A DNA stretch of 58,256 nucleotides from Streptomyces parvulus (GCF_014648855.1 NZ_BMRX01000024.1:1-58256); one strand, 5' to 3'. Shown: positions 16,246 through 24,920, counted from the first letter of the stretch. The notes: generated from the sequence alone by a model not told the origin. Numbers and translations are program-made.

Positions 16246-16713
16246 ATGACGTTCCAGCAGACACCGTCCGAGGAGGCGGTACGCCCCCTGACCGAGGACG
16301 AAGAAGCGGTCATCAGATCTCTGCCCAGCCTGATCTACGCCCTGCCGCGCGCCATCGACGCCGACATGACGCAGGAGCAGCGGATATCCGCCACGGAGTA
16401 CCTGGCTCTGATGCACCTGTCGGAGGCGGCAGAGCGCCGCCTGCGCATGGGCGACCTCTCCGACGCCTGCGAGATGTCGCTCAGCGGCACGACCCGGGTC
16501 GTGCACAGATTGGAGAAGGAGGGCTTCATTCGCCGGGTGCGGTGTAGCCACGACGGCCGCAGCTGGCACGCAGCTCTGACCGACACCGGCTTCGCGAGGC
16601 TGGAGGAGGCCTGGCCGGCGAATCTGGCGGCAGTGCGCCGCCACTTCCTCGACCACTTGGCCGGGATCGACCTCGTGTCCCTCGCCGCCGCTCTGCGGAA
16701 GGTCGCCACGTGA
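16246..16713 (+). CDS. MarR-family regulator (paralogue 3 of 3)
   Basis: 155 residues from ATG with ACAGGAGT eight bases upstream. Winged HTH: LRMGDLSDACEMSLSGTTRVVHRLEKEGFIRRVRCSHDGRSWHAALTDTG; C-terminal dimer helix LEEAWPANLAAVRRHFLDHLAGIDL. It is the closest relative of the divergent MarR at 15556-16032, most simply an inverted duplication. An operator palindrome (16159-16174) lies 72 bp upstream, consistent with autoregulation. The upstream ORF extension (from 16147) is rejected because the operator would then be inside the coding region. Confidence 0.92.
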   Translation: MTFQQTPSEEAVRPLTEDEEAVIRSLPSLIYALPRAIDADMTQEQRISATEYLALMHLSEAAERRLRMGDLSDACEMSLSGTTRVVHRLEKEGFIRRVRCSHDGRSWHAALTDTGFARLEEAWPANLAAVRRHFLDHLAGIDLVSLAAALRKVAT

Positions 16714-17067
16714 TCGCGCAGGTCCTGCCCGGACGGTCGTAGGCGCGGATCGCGCCCGCGCCGCATGCCGGCGACCGGAGGATGCGCCCGGCCTGTGGAA
16801 CACTGACAGGGAGGGCGCCGCGCCGGTTCGGAAGGTGCCCCCGCCGTCCGAGCCCCGCCGCCCGCGTGCCCCACGGGCGAGGGGCCGGCCACGCCGGGTG
16901 TGTCTGCCGAGGATCGACCGCTGTGTTGCGCGTCCGGGGCGTCTGGGACCGGGAGGCTCTCAGCGATGGTGATCCTCAACTACACATCCCCCCGCCGTCG
17001 GCACCACGGGGGTGCGCATCGCAACCAGTTCCCACCACTGGTACCGGTGGCCCACGGACTACTGTCG
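16714..17067. other. Intergenic region, no gene recognised
   Basis: About 350 bp between the MarR gene and the SDR promoter. No ribosome-binding-site-led frame or family match is visible; frames are short and arginine/proline-rich. Confidence 0.4.
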
Positions 17068-17117
17068 TTGACGCAAATCGACCGGTCGTCTATTTTAGGT
17101 GACCGGTCGGCTATAAA
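17068..17117 (+). promoter_or_regulatory. Promoter with paired GACCGGTC TetR operators
   Basis: TTGACG (17068-17073), 17 bp, TATTTT (17091-17096) is a good sigma-70-type promoter. GACCGGTC occurs at 17080-17087, inside the spacer, and again at 17101-17108, 21 bp on (two helical turns). The first copy is part of the perfect palindrome CGACCGGTCG. The 29-bp block is almost identical to that at 31416-31444 in the wrbA promoter (reverse strand). Confidence 0.75.
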
Positions 17118-17143
17118 GCTGGCCGCACTAGAGGAGGATCACC

Positions 17144-17857
17144 ATGAGCAACGTCGGACAGAAGGTCGTCGTCATCACCGGCGCGTCGCAGGGCATCGGC
17201 GCGGGCCTCGTCGAGGCCTACCGCAAGCAGGGCTGGGCCGTGGTGGCCACGTCACGGACCATCGCCGATTCCCAGGACGACAACATCCTGACCGTGCAGG
17301 GCGACATCGCGGACCGCGCCACCGCCGAGCGGGTCATCGCCGCCGCCCTGGAACGGTTCGGCCGCGTCGACACTCTCGTCAACAACGCGGGAATCTTCCT
17401 CTCGAAGGAGTTCACCGACTTCACGGAGGCCGACTACGACGCGGTGCTCGGAGTCAACGTCGCCGGCTTCTTCCGCATCTCGCAGCTCGCGGTGGAGCAG
17501 ATGCTGAAGCAGGGAGGCGGCCACGTCGTGCAGATCACCACCAGCCTGGTCGACCACCCCAACTCCGACGTCCCCTCCGTACTGGCGTCCCTCTCCAAGG
17601 GTGGGCTGCAGGCTGCCACCAAGGCCCTGGCCATCGAGTACGCATCCCGGAACATCCGCTCCAACGCGGTGGCCCTCGGGACGATCAAGACCCCCATGCA
17701 CCCGGAGGAGCACCACGAGACGCTCGCGGAACTGCACCCGGTGGGCCGCATGGGCGAGATCAGCGACATCACCGACGCGGTGATCTACCTGGAGAACGCC
17801 CCGTTCGTCACCGGAGCGATCCTGCCGGTCGACGGTGGTCAGACGGCGGGACACTGA
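17144..17857 (+). CDS. SDR-family oxidoreductase lacking the catalytic tyrosine
   Basis: 237 residues, ATG with GAGGAGG upstream. Rossmann motifs: TGASQGIG (12-19) and NNAG (80-83). Ser134 (ITTS) and Lys152 are in place, but the Tyr of YxxxK, expected at 148, is Ala (VLASLSKGG). Related proteins with ASLTK in place of YxxxK exist in actinobacteria and proteobacteria as far as I recall, so this is probably a subfamily trait rather than a mutation. The C-terminal VTGAILPVDGGQTAG is standard. The promoter carries two GACCGGTC operators, linking it to the TetR at 31.5 kb. Substrate unknown. Confidence 0.88.
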   Translation: MSNVGQKVVVITGASQGIGAGLVEAYRKQGWAVVATSRTIADSQDDNILTVQGDIADRATAERVIAAALERFGRVDTLVNNAGIFLSKEFTDFTEADYDAVLGVNVAGFFRISQLAVEQMLKQGGGHVVQITTSLVDHPNSDVPSVLASLSKGGLQAATKALAIEYASRNIRSNAVALGTIKTPMHPEEHHETLAELHPVGRMGEISDITDAVIYLENAPFVTGAILPVDGGQTAGH

Positions 17858-18019
17858 CCACGGGCGGAGCCCCTTCTGATCCGCTCACCGAGCGAGCTGC
17901 GTCCGCCTGACGGAGGATGGGCCGGAGCGCTGTGTGAGCGGATGGATACGTCCCACCCGGCGCCCCCGCGGCGGCCCCCTGCCATCGGCCGCCGAGTCGA
18001 GTGAAGGGCGGGCGCAGGA

Positions 18020-19474
18020 ATGGACAGCGCTTCTCGCGTCTACGACGTGGTGGTCCTGGGAGCCGGCCCCACGGGGGAGAATCTTGCCGAACGCACCAGG
18101 GCCGCGGGGCTGACCACCGTCATCGTGGAGAACGAGCTGCTGGGCGGCGAGTGCTCGTTCTGGGCGTGCGAACCGAGCAAGGCCCTGCTGCGTCCGGTGG
18201 TGGCACGGGCGGACGCCCGCCAGGTCCCGGGGCTCAGGCGTGCCGTGGAAGGACCCCTGGACGTACCCGCGGTCCTCGCTCATCGCGACAGGATGGCCGC
18301 GTACTGGCAGGACGACGACCAAGTGGTCTGGCTGGACTCGGTCTCCGTGGACCTGGTCCGGGGCCACGGCCGGCTGGACGGCCCCCGGCAGGTCACGGTC
18401 GAGACCCCGGAGGGCGGTACGGTGCGCCTGACGGCCCGCCACGCTGTGGGGGTGTGCACGGGGACGACCACTGCCTTCCCCGACATCACGGGCATCAGGC
18501 AGGCCCGGCCCTGGACGAACCGCGAGGCGACCGCCGCCCGGCACGTGCCGGACCGGCTCGTCGTGCTGGGCGGCGGCGTGGTGGCCGTCGAGATGGCCAC
18601 CGCGTGGCAGGCCCTCGGGTCGCAGGTGACCATGCTGGTCCGTGGGACCGGCGGGCTGCTCAACCGCATGGAGCCCTTCGCGGGCGAGATGGTGGCCGAC
18701 TCCCTGCGCGCCTGCGGTGTCGACATCCGCTTCGACACGTCGGCGACCGAGGTGGTGCGCGAGCAGGACGGCGACGGCCCCGTGAGAGTCACCCTCACCG
18801 ACGGGGAGACGTTGGTGGCCGACGAGATCCTGGTCGCCACGGGCCGCGCGCCGCACACGATGGACATCGGCCTGGACACGGTCGGGCTGACCCCCGGCGA
18901 CTGGCTGGCCGTGGACGAGACGTTCCGGGTCACAGACGTCGCCGACGGCTGGCTCTACGCGGTCGGCGACGTCAATCACCGGGCGCTGATGACCCATCAG
19001 GGCAAGTACCAGGCGCGGATCGCCGGTGCGGTGATCGGCGCGCGTGCCGAGGGCCGGCCGCTCGACGACGGGAAGTGGGGCGCGCACTCCCCCACCGCCG
19101 ACAGCGCCGCGGTGCCCCAAGTGGTCTTCTGCACGCCCGAGGTGACCAGCGTCGGGCTGACGACCAGAGATGTGGCACGCTCCGGCCGCCGCGTCGACGT
19201 CGTGGACTACGACATCGGCAGCATCGCCGGCGCCGTGCAGTTCTCGGACGAGTACCTCGGCAAGGCACGCGTCCTCTTCGACGCCGACCTCCGGACCGTG
19301 GTCGGGGCCACCTTCGTCGGACCCGGCACGCAGGAGTTGCTCTACTCGGCGACCGTCGCCGTCACGAGTGAGGTACGCGTGGACCGGTTGTGGCACGCCG
19401 TTCCCGCGTTCCCCACCATCAGTGAAGTGTGGTTGCGCATCCTGGAGACCTACCGCGACGGCGGCGCGCTGTGA
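18020..19474 (+). CDS. FAD-dependent pyridine nucleotide-disulfide oxidoreductase (mercuric reductase/lipoamide dehydrogenase type)
   Basis: 484 residues. FAD-binding GAGPTG (14-19), redox-active disulfide GGECSFWACEPSK (Cys45 and Cys50), NAD(P)-binding VVLGGGVVAVEMA, the second FAD motif ending AVGDVN, and a C-terminal dimerisation domain with the His-Glu pair in HAVPAFPTISE. All catalytic elements of the group are present. It lacks the extra C-terminal Cys pair and N-terminal HMA domain of true MerA, so it is probably a soluble disulfide or quinone reductase of unknown substrate. It lies 160 bp downstream of the SDR and may be in its transcript, as no terminator is obvious between them. Confidence 0.88.
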   Translation: MDSASRVYDVVVLGAGPTGENLAERTRAAGLTTVIVENELLGGECSFWACEPSKALLRPVVARADARQVPGLRRAVEGPLDVPAVLAHRDRMAAYWQDDDQVVWLDSVSVDLVRGHGRLDGPRQVTVETPEGGTVRLTARHAVGVCTGTTTAFPDITGIRQARPWTNREATAARHVPDRLVVLGGGVVAVEMATAWQALGSQVTMLVRGTGGLLNRMEPFAGEMVADSLRACGVDIRFDTSATEVVREQDGDGPVRVTLTDGETLVADEILVATGRAPHTMDIGLDTVGLTPGDWLAVDETFRVTDVADGWLYAVGDVNHRALMTHQGKYQARIAGAVIGARAEGRPLDDGKWGAHSPTADSAAVPQVVFCTPEVTSVGLTTRDVARSGRRVDVVDYDIGSIAGAVQFSDEYLGKARVLFDADLRTVVGATFVGPGTQELLYSATVAVTSEVRVDRLWHAVPAFPTISEVWLRILETYRDGGAL

Positions 19475-19476
19475 TT

Positions 19477-19488
19477 CCCGGCGCCGGG
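19477..19488. terminator. Short GC palindrome between convergent genes
   Basis: CCCGGC-GCCGGG, two bases after the stop of the FAD oxidoreductase and 36 bp before the stop of the convergent ADH. Possible terminator element; there is no loop, so only partial stem formation would be possible. Confidence 0.3.
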
Positions 19489-19524
19489 TGACGGGCCACC
19501 GGTAGGCGTCGTCCGGACGGGCGC

Positions 19525-20550
19525 TCAGCCCCGGGCGACGACCATCCGGAATCGGGCCGCTCCCGAGAGCATCCTCTGATAGGCGGCGTCCGCCTCGGCG
19601 AGGGGGACGACTTCCACCGTCGGGCGAATGCCGTGCAGGGCGCTGAAGTCCATGGTGTCCTGCACGTCCTGCGCGGTGCCGGACGGGTGGCCCCGGACGA
19701 CGCGGCCCGGCAGGATGAGCTGGAGGGGGCTGATGCCCAGAGGTTCGGGAGAGACCCCGATGACGACGAGTTCACCACGCGGCGTCAGACCGTCGACCGT
19801 CGCCGCGATCGCGTCGGAGTTCCCGGCGGTGGCCAGCACGACCTTGACACCCCCCAGGGACTGCAGCGCTTCGGCGACCGGGGTGTCCGCCGTACTGTCC
19901 ACGTAGTGGTGCGCCCCGAAGCCACGCGCCAGCTCGGCCTTTTCCGGGCCACGGGCGACGACCACCGTTTCGAAGCCCATCGCCACGGCGAACTGCACGG
20001 CAAGGTGTCCCAGACCACCGAGACCCACTACCGCCACGCGGTCGCCCGGCTCGGCTGAGCTTCGCCGCAGTCCGTGGTAGGTCGTGACTCCGGCACACGC
20101 CATGGGGCCCGCCTCCGCCGCGGACATGGCGTCGGGGATCCGGGCCAGGGCGTCGACCGGTGCGAGCATGGACTCGCCGAAGCCACCGTCGTAGGCCCAG
20201 CCCGGGATCTTGAGGTTCTCGCAGACGATGAAGTCACCCTTGCGGCAGGGGGTGCAGTGCCAGCAGCTGCCGCCGAACCAACCCACGGTCACACGGTCCC
20301 CGGCCTTCCAGCCGAACGCGTCGGCGCCCTCGCCGAGTTCCTCGATCCGGCCCGCCACCTCGTGTCCCGGCACCAGGGGGAACCGTACGCCGGGCATGGT
20401 TCCGCTCACGAAGAAGTCGTCGCTGTGGCAGATGCCGCATGCCTCGACGGACAGCCGGACCTGGTTGCGGCCCGGTCTGACCACCTCGCGTTCGACCACC
20501 TCGAAGCGTCCGTTCGGTTCTGCCACCTGCGCGGCTCGATAGCTGTCCAT
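19525..20550 (-). CDS. Zinc-dependent alcohol dehydrogenase (MDR family)
   Basis: 341 residues from ATG with GAGGAGA upstream. Catalytic zinc: Cys41 (CGICHSD), His63-Glu64 (GHEV) and the later Cys (MACAGVTTYHG). Structural zinc: four Cys in GGSCWHCTPCRKGDFIVCENL. NAD(P) fold GLGGLGHLAVQ. The protein is of the AdhA/quinone-reductase-like MDR class. It is a paralogue of 32352-33371 (same CGICHxD, CWxCxPCRxGDF, GxGGLGHLA and YxRMLSGxARFR end), suggesting an old local duplication. Its upstream region does not carry the GACCGGTC operator found before that copy, so regulation probably differs. Confidence 0.9.
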   Translation of the reverse strand: MDSYRAAQVAEPNGRFEVVEREVVRPGRNQVRLSVEACGICHSDDFFVSGTMPGVRFPLVPGHEVAGRIEELGEGADAFGWKAGDRVTVGWFGGSCWHCTPCRKGDFIVCENLKIPGWAYDGGFGESMLAPVDALARIPDAMSAAEAGPMACAGVTTYHGLRRSSAEPGDRVAVVGLGGLGHLAVQFAVAMGFETVVVARGPEKAELARGFGAHHYVDSTADTPVAEALQSLGGVKVVLATAGNSDAIAATVDGLTPRGELVVIGVSPEPLGISPLQLILPGRVVRGHPSGTAQDVQDTMDFSALHGIRPTVEVVPLAEADAAYQRMLSGAARFRMVVARG

Positions 20551-20725
20551 GAGAGTCTCCTCGGCAGGAGAGGCGATCCGACGCGGGCCCTGCGCTCGAG
20601 GGGGTACTGTCGGAGTCGGGCGAGCACTCGGCATTCGGGCACGAGCTCCTACCATCGCACCACCGGCTCGTCCATCCGGCAAACGGTGCCACCCTGCGAT
20701 CCGCGATTGGGCTCGGGCAACGGCG

Positions 20726-21325
20726 TCACGGAGCCCGCCATATGTTGTCGTAGGCGGCCTGCTCCACCGACCGACGCCGGCGTTCGGCGGCCAGTTCGGT
20801 GACGGCCTCGTGAACGGCAGTGAGGATGGTGGCTTCGTCGTCGGACAGACCTTCCGCCTCTCTCGCTGGAGGCTCGGCCAGTCCCACTGCGGCGGCAAGA
20901 CCGACGAGGATGGGATCACCCGAGGTGATCCGCTCGGTGGCGTGGCTCAGGGCCGTGGGGTCGACCACCGGGTGGGCGCGACGGAAGGGGTGCCGGTAGG
21001 TCCGGGCTGCTTCCCCCGACGCGGTCACTTCCCGAGCGGAGCGGTAGCGCGCGGCCAGATCGCGGCCCCGCCGCCAGAGCCAACCCTCGACCGTCTCGTA
21101 GGGAGAGTTCTGAACGATCGCAGACGCGGCCTCGGCCAGCATCGTGTCCACGTGGCGTGGCGAGACCACCGGCAGAATCCGGTCGCCTACGAGAAGTGCA
21201 GCCTGCACATCGACGAGATCCAGCAGTTCGGCGCCCGCCAACGCCAAAGAGAGATCGCCCTCCTCCAGGCCTGCTTCGGCGTCGGGGGAGGTGGCGAGGG
21301 CAGAGAGGTCATGCGCTGTTGCCAT
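20726..21325 (-). CDS. GPP34 (GOLPH3/Vps74-like) family protein
   Basis: 199 residues. The N-terminal part has EEGDLSLALAGAELLDLVDVQAALLVGDRILPV, which resembles the LAGAxLxDL core of bacterial GPP34 proteins; then TVEGWLWRRGRDLAARYRS and a C-terminal helical part with LSDDEATILTAVHEA. In eukaryotes the family binds PI4P at the Golgi; bacterial members are numerous in streptomycetes and poorly characterised. Assignment is from remembered family patterns; an unrelated helical protein (for example DUF5133-like) is the alternative. Upstream is a LysR gene in the same orientation, separated by a probable terminator. Confidence 0.55.
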   Translation of the reverse strand: MATAHDLSALATSPDAEAGLEEGDLSLALAGAELLDLVDVQAALLVGDRILPVVSPRHVDTMLAEAASAIVQNSPYETVEGWLWRRGRDLAARYRSAREVTASGEAARTYRHPFRRAHPVVDPTALSHATERITSGDPILVGLAAAVGLAEPPAREAEGLSDDEATILTAVHEAVTELAAERRRRSVEQAAYDNIWRAP

Positions 21326-21523
21326 AACGACTCCTTATCGACGTTGGCCGGCCCAGGAGTAGTACAGAAGGAACGTGGCGGCCCGCAGCGGAGAGGTCGA
21401 CAGATCTCATGCCCACGATATGCGGAAACGGGGGATAGATCCTCTGCGATGGGTTTCCCTCCGGCCAGCCACTGCTTCCAGTGGTACCGACTCCATGTGG
21501 AACTTGAGTTGCCACCGGTTCGA

Positions 21524-21543
21524 GCGCGCGGGTCTTCGCGCGC
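21524..21543 (-). terminator. Terminator hairpin after LysR gene
   Basis: GCGCGCG (21524-21530) and CGCGCGC (21537-21543) pair perfectly over a six-base loop, five bases beyond the minus-strand LysR stop. A T-poor terminator of the kind common in actinobacteria. Confidence 0.55.
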
Positions 21544-21548
21544 CAGGA

Positions 21549-22469
21549 CTAGCGGATGTGGGGATCGTCGTCGGGCAGCCAGGCGGCCGGGCCGCACACC
21601 TTGAGTTCCCCCGGGTCCGGGCGCAACGCGTCCACTACGGCTCGTACCTCGGCGCGATCGTCGTCGCGGCGCCACACCAGCGACCACGTCCAGCAGAGTT
21701 CCGGCCTGACGACGGCCACGCGTACCAGGTCCGGGGGGAGCGGGACGTTCTGGTTCTTGGGAACGTTGACCACCGGGCGGTGACTGCGACGTACGTGCTC
21801 GAAGAACGCAGGTCCGGTGAGACTGCTGCCGGAGCCTCGGGCCACTCGGGCCCCCGTGGCACCGGCCACCTGCTCGGCGTACGTGTTCCAGGACCTCCAC
21901 GTGGTGTCCTCGTCGACGAGGAGCAGGGTGTCCTCGGCGGCCACTTCCCTCGTGCCCGGGCGGGAGGAAACCGCGTACAGGCGGTCGACACCGAGCAGGG
22001 CGGCCCGCAGACCGAGCCGCTCCAGGTCCCCGGCCCGTACGCGGCAAACGGCCAGGTCGAGGCTGCCGTCTGCCACCCGGGCCGTCTGCGTGTGGGACGG
22101 CGCGACCCAGGGGTCGACGTGTACCTGCGCCACCTCGGCCGTCCGGATGTCCAGGTCGGACGGCAGCCAGTGCACGTATGCCAGGCGCAAGGGCTTCGAG
22201 CCCGACAGCCGGCGGGCGCGTTGCTGGAGGGCGTCGGCGCGGGACAGGAGGAGCCGGACGTCCGGGAGCAGTGACGAGCCGGCGGCGGTGAGCGAGACCG
22301 AGCGACGGTCGCGGTTGAGCAGTCTTACGCCCAGGTCCCGTTCGAGGGCCTTGATCTGCTGTGACAGGGACGGGCCCGCGATGTGCAAGCGGGCTGCGGC
22401 GCGTCCGTAGTTCAGTTCCTCGGCAACGGCAACGAAATACCGCAGTTGACGCAGCTCCACGGGCGCCAT
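21549..22469 (-). CDS. LysR-family transcriptional regulator
   Basis: 306 residues from ATG (MAPVELRQLRYFVAVAEELNYGRAAARLHI), with HTH segment GPSLSQQIKALERDLGVRLLNRDRRSVSLTAAG. The effector-binding domain follows from about residue 93 (LRLAYVHWL). It is divergent from the AI-2E-type membrane protein gene, with about 195 bp between the two, so it may regulate that gene or itself. The N-terminus is complete and the length is typical. Confidence 0.9.
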   Translation of the reverse strand: MAPVELRQLRYFVAVAEELNYGRAAARLHIAGPSLSQQIKALERDLGVRLLNRDRRSVSLTAAGSSLLPDVRLLLSRADALQQRARRLSGSKPLRLAYVHWLPSDLDIRTAEVAQVHVDPWVAPSHTQTARVADGSLDLAVCRVRAGDLERLGLRAALLGVDRLYAVSSRPGTREVAAEDTLLLVDEDTTWRSWNTYAEQVAGATGARVARGSGSSLTGPAFFEHVRRSHRPVVNVPKNQNVPLPPDLVRVAVVRPELCWTWSLVWRRDDDRAEVRAVVDALRPDPGELKVCGPAAWLPDDDPHIR

Positions 22470-22665
22470 GCTAGCCCGGCGCCCGACTGCTGCGCAGCGC
22501 CGCCCGGTGGGCTAGCCCGTCACGGTGATCTATCGGCGCGGTCGCTCGGTGCGGGAGGCACCCGGGCAAGGTCGGTAAGGAGATGTGACACCCAGCCCGA
22601 GATCGCCCGCGCCGCCCTCAGGAACGACCGCGGTCGGGACGGTGCTTCCCGACCGAGGAACAAGC

Positions 22666-23883
22666 GTGGTGCGATTCGCAGAGTGGTTCAAGCGCCGAGG
22701 TGCCGGCACGCGGGGCGACAGGGCGGCGGACGAACCGCACCGGGCGCCGGAAGGGGCGTTGGCGGTACCCGCTCCCGCCGACACCGGCAGACGAGAGCCG
22801 GCGGGAGCTGTGCCCTGGGGGATTCGCGTGGCCGCGGAGGTGGTCTGGCGCCTCCTCGTCATCGCCGCCGGTGTGTGGGTGGTGGCGCGGATCTTGGGCT
22901 CCTTGCGCCTGATCGTGTTGGCGTTCGTCGCTTCCCTGCTGATCAGCGCACTGCTCCAGCCCACCGTGGCAAGGCTTCACCGCCACCGGGTGCCGAAGGG
23001 GCTGGCGACGGTCCTGACGGCGTTGGGCGGTTTCGTCCTACTGGGGCTGGTCGGATGGTTCGTGGTCTGGCAGGTGATGAGCAACGTCGGTGAACTCTCC
23101 GACCGCCTGCAGGACGGTACGGACGATCTCAAGCGCTGGCTCGCCGACGGCCCGTTCCACGTCACGGAATCACAGATCGACGACGCCACCGAGATGCTCC
23201 GCGACGGCATCGGATCCAGCCGGCAGCGACTCACCGACGTAGGCATCCACGGCGTCACCATCCTCGTCGAGCTCCTGACGGGGGCACTGCTGGCGCTCTT
23301 CTCGACGCTCTTCCTCCTCTACGACGGGCCGCGTATCTGGGCCTGGAGCCTGAGATGGGTCCCGGCCTCGGCACGACCCGGGCTGGCGGGAGCCGGCGTC
23401 CACGCCTGGCGCACTCTCACCGGGTACGTGCACGGCACGGTCGCCGTCGCGTTCATCGACGCCCTCTGCATCGGCCTGGGTATCTTCGTGCTCGGCGTGC
23501 CCCTGGCGCTGCCGCTCGCCGTCGTCGTCTTCCTGGGCGCCTTCGTGCCCCTGGTCGGCGCGGTGGTCTCAGGCGCACTGGCCGTCGTCGTGGCGCTCGT
23601 GACTCAGGGCGTGTTCTCTGCGCTGCTGGTACTGGTCATCGTGCTCGGTGTGCAGCAGCTCGAGGGGCACATTCTCCAGCCCTTCATCCTCGGCCGCGCC
23701 GTAAGAGTGCATCCGATGGGCATCATCTTCTCCGTGGCCGCGGGTGGCCTGATCGCCGGAATCGGTGGCGCCGTCGTGGCCGTACCCCTGGTGGCGGTCC
23801 TCAACACAGTGATCGGGGAACTCAAGCACTCCGCTGGAGCCGGGGAACATCCGGCGCCTGACCGGGTGGCTCCCGGCAGGTGA
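22666..23883 (+). CDS. AI-2E family transporter / PerM-type membrane protein
   Basis: 405 residues from GTG 22666, chosen for GAGGAA nine bases upstream; a GTG at 22585 would add 27 residues but its Shine-Dalgarno is only two bases away. After a charged N-terminal tail, membrane helices appear around WRLLVIAAGVWVVARILGSL, LIVLAFVASLLISALLQPTV, GLATVLTALGGFVLLGLVGWFVVW, then a soluble loop, and then a C-terminal set ending VHPMGIIFSVAAGGLIAGIGGAVVAVPLVAVLNTV, the signature end of the family. Members export or permeate small molecules; a few act as Na+/H+ antiporters or AI-2 exporters. Substrate cannot be predicted. Confidence 0.88.
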   Translation: MVRFAEWFKRRGAGTRGDRAADEPHRAPEGALAVPAPADTGRREPAGAVPWGIRVAAEVVWRLLVIAAGVWVVARILGSLRLIVLAFVASLLISALLQPTVARLHRHRVPKGLATVLTALGGFVLLGLVGWFVVWQVMSNVGELSDRLQDGTDDLKRWLADGPFHVTESQIDDATEMLRDGIGSSRQRLTDVGIHGVTILVELLTGALLALFSTLFLLYDGPRIWAWSLRWVPASARPGLAGAGVHAWRTLTGYVHGTVAVAFIDALCIGLGIFVLGVPLALPLAVVVFLGAFVPLVGAVVSGALAVVVALVTQGVFSALLVLVIVLGVQQLEGHILQPFILGRAVRVHPMGIIFSVAAGGLIAGIGGAVVAVPLVAVLNTVIGELKHSAGAGEHPAPDRVAPGR

Positions 23884-24094
23884 GGGTGACGTGCCCGAAG
23901 CGGCGGGTACGGGAATGGCGTGCGGTGGTCGCCCCGCGTACGGGGGAAGTGCACGCGGGGCGACCGCCTTCCCGCCGCCGGGACCAGCCGATCCACATCC
24001 CGGCGACGGGAGCTCTTCCATGGAGAAGACGGACGGCGGGCCACCGGAGGTTCACGCCGTGCTCGGGAGAAGTGTGGCCGGACGACCCTGGGGG

Positions 24095-24340
24095 TCACGC
24101 GCCACGCAGCAGCTCGGCAGCGCGTTCGGCGATGGCGTAGACGGTGGCGTTGGTGTTGCCGGAGGGGATCGACGGGATGACCGAGGCGTCGGCCACGCGC
24201 AGGCCCGCGAGTCCGCGGACGCGGAGCTGGGAGTCGACGACGGCCGCGTCGTCCTCCCCCATCATGCAGGTTCCGACGAGGTGGCAGTAGGAGGTGAAGT
24301 GCGTGCGGGCGTGGGCGGCGATCGAGGGTTCGTCCACGGC
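24095..24340 (-). pseudogene. C-terminal remnant of a GMC oxidoreductase
   Basis: About 80 residues match the C-terminal end of GMC flavoenzymes (choline dehydrogenase/alcohol oxidase family): THFTSYCHLVGTCMMG with the active-site His region, then a segment VVDSQLRVRGLAGLRVADASVIPSIPSGNTNATVYAIAERAAELL with the second catalytic Asn. All of the FAD-binding and substrate domains (some 400 residues) are missing. Upstream, the reading frame turns into the antisense of a TetR remnant at about 24340, so the gene is truncated by a deletion or rearrangement. Confidence 0.8.
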
Positions 24341-24710
24341 CGTGAGTCGCGAAGCGGTGTCGGAGCTCGAGCGCATGATGGCCCGGGTGGGCGCGCTCGG
24401 ACGCCTGCGGATGAGCGTGGAGCGTGCCGCCGCGATCATGCATGCCGGAGGCGTAGGCGTCGTCACGACCCTGCTCAGCTCCTCCGCACCCGACCTGACG
24501 GTCTCCGAGGCGACTCGCAGAGCGGTGTTCGCCGCGATCATCGTCCCGCGGGCGGAGGACGACCCGGCGGGGCCGACCGGTGCCGGGTTCGCGGGACCGG
24601 CGATGGCGCTACGGGCGGCCCTGGACACCACGGGAGCCACCGCCCTCAGTCCCGGCGAGCTGCTGTTGCTCCGGGAGCTGCTCGACCGCCTGGCCGACAC
24701 TCCGGGCTGA
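24341..24710 (+). pseudogene. C-terminal remnant of a TetR-family regulator
   Basis: About 120 residues match the ligand-binding domain of a TetR protein: ELERMMARVGALGRLRMSVERAAAIMHAGGVGVVTTLLSS, then TVSEATRRAVFAAIIVP and a final ALSPGELLLLRELLDRLADTPG. The HTH domain is gone; the 5' side runs directly into the antisense GMC remnant. An apparent start near 24294 reads through the junction. The two head-to-head 5'-truncated genes point to one deletion that removed a divergent promoter region with both N-termini. Confidence 0.72.
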
Positions 24711-24920
24711 GACGGACCGAACCGGGCGCTGGGGCCGGTCTGACGATTCCCGTCGCCGCTCGAAGGGCGGCCTCGCGTCGTCAGGGGTGTGCTCTCGCCA
24801 TACCGGGCGTGGCCTCTGGTACTGGGCGTACTCGGCTCTGCGCCCGGTGCGACGAAAACGTGGGCGTGGAGGCGCGGGGCAGACGGGAGTTGTCAGACAG
24901 GCCCCGCCAGAGCGGGAGGA

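Noticed and set aside
21160..21325. DUF5133 assignment for the 20726-21325 protein
   Set aside because: The LAGAxLLDL core and overall layout fit GPP34 better; kept only as an alternative in the feature text.
24294..24340. Start of the TetR remnant as a complete 138-residue gene
   Set aside because: The first 15 codons read through the GMC remnant on the other strand; there is no HTH, so it is a truncated gene.
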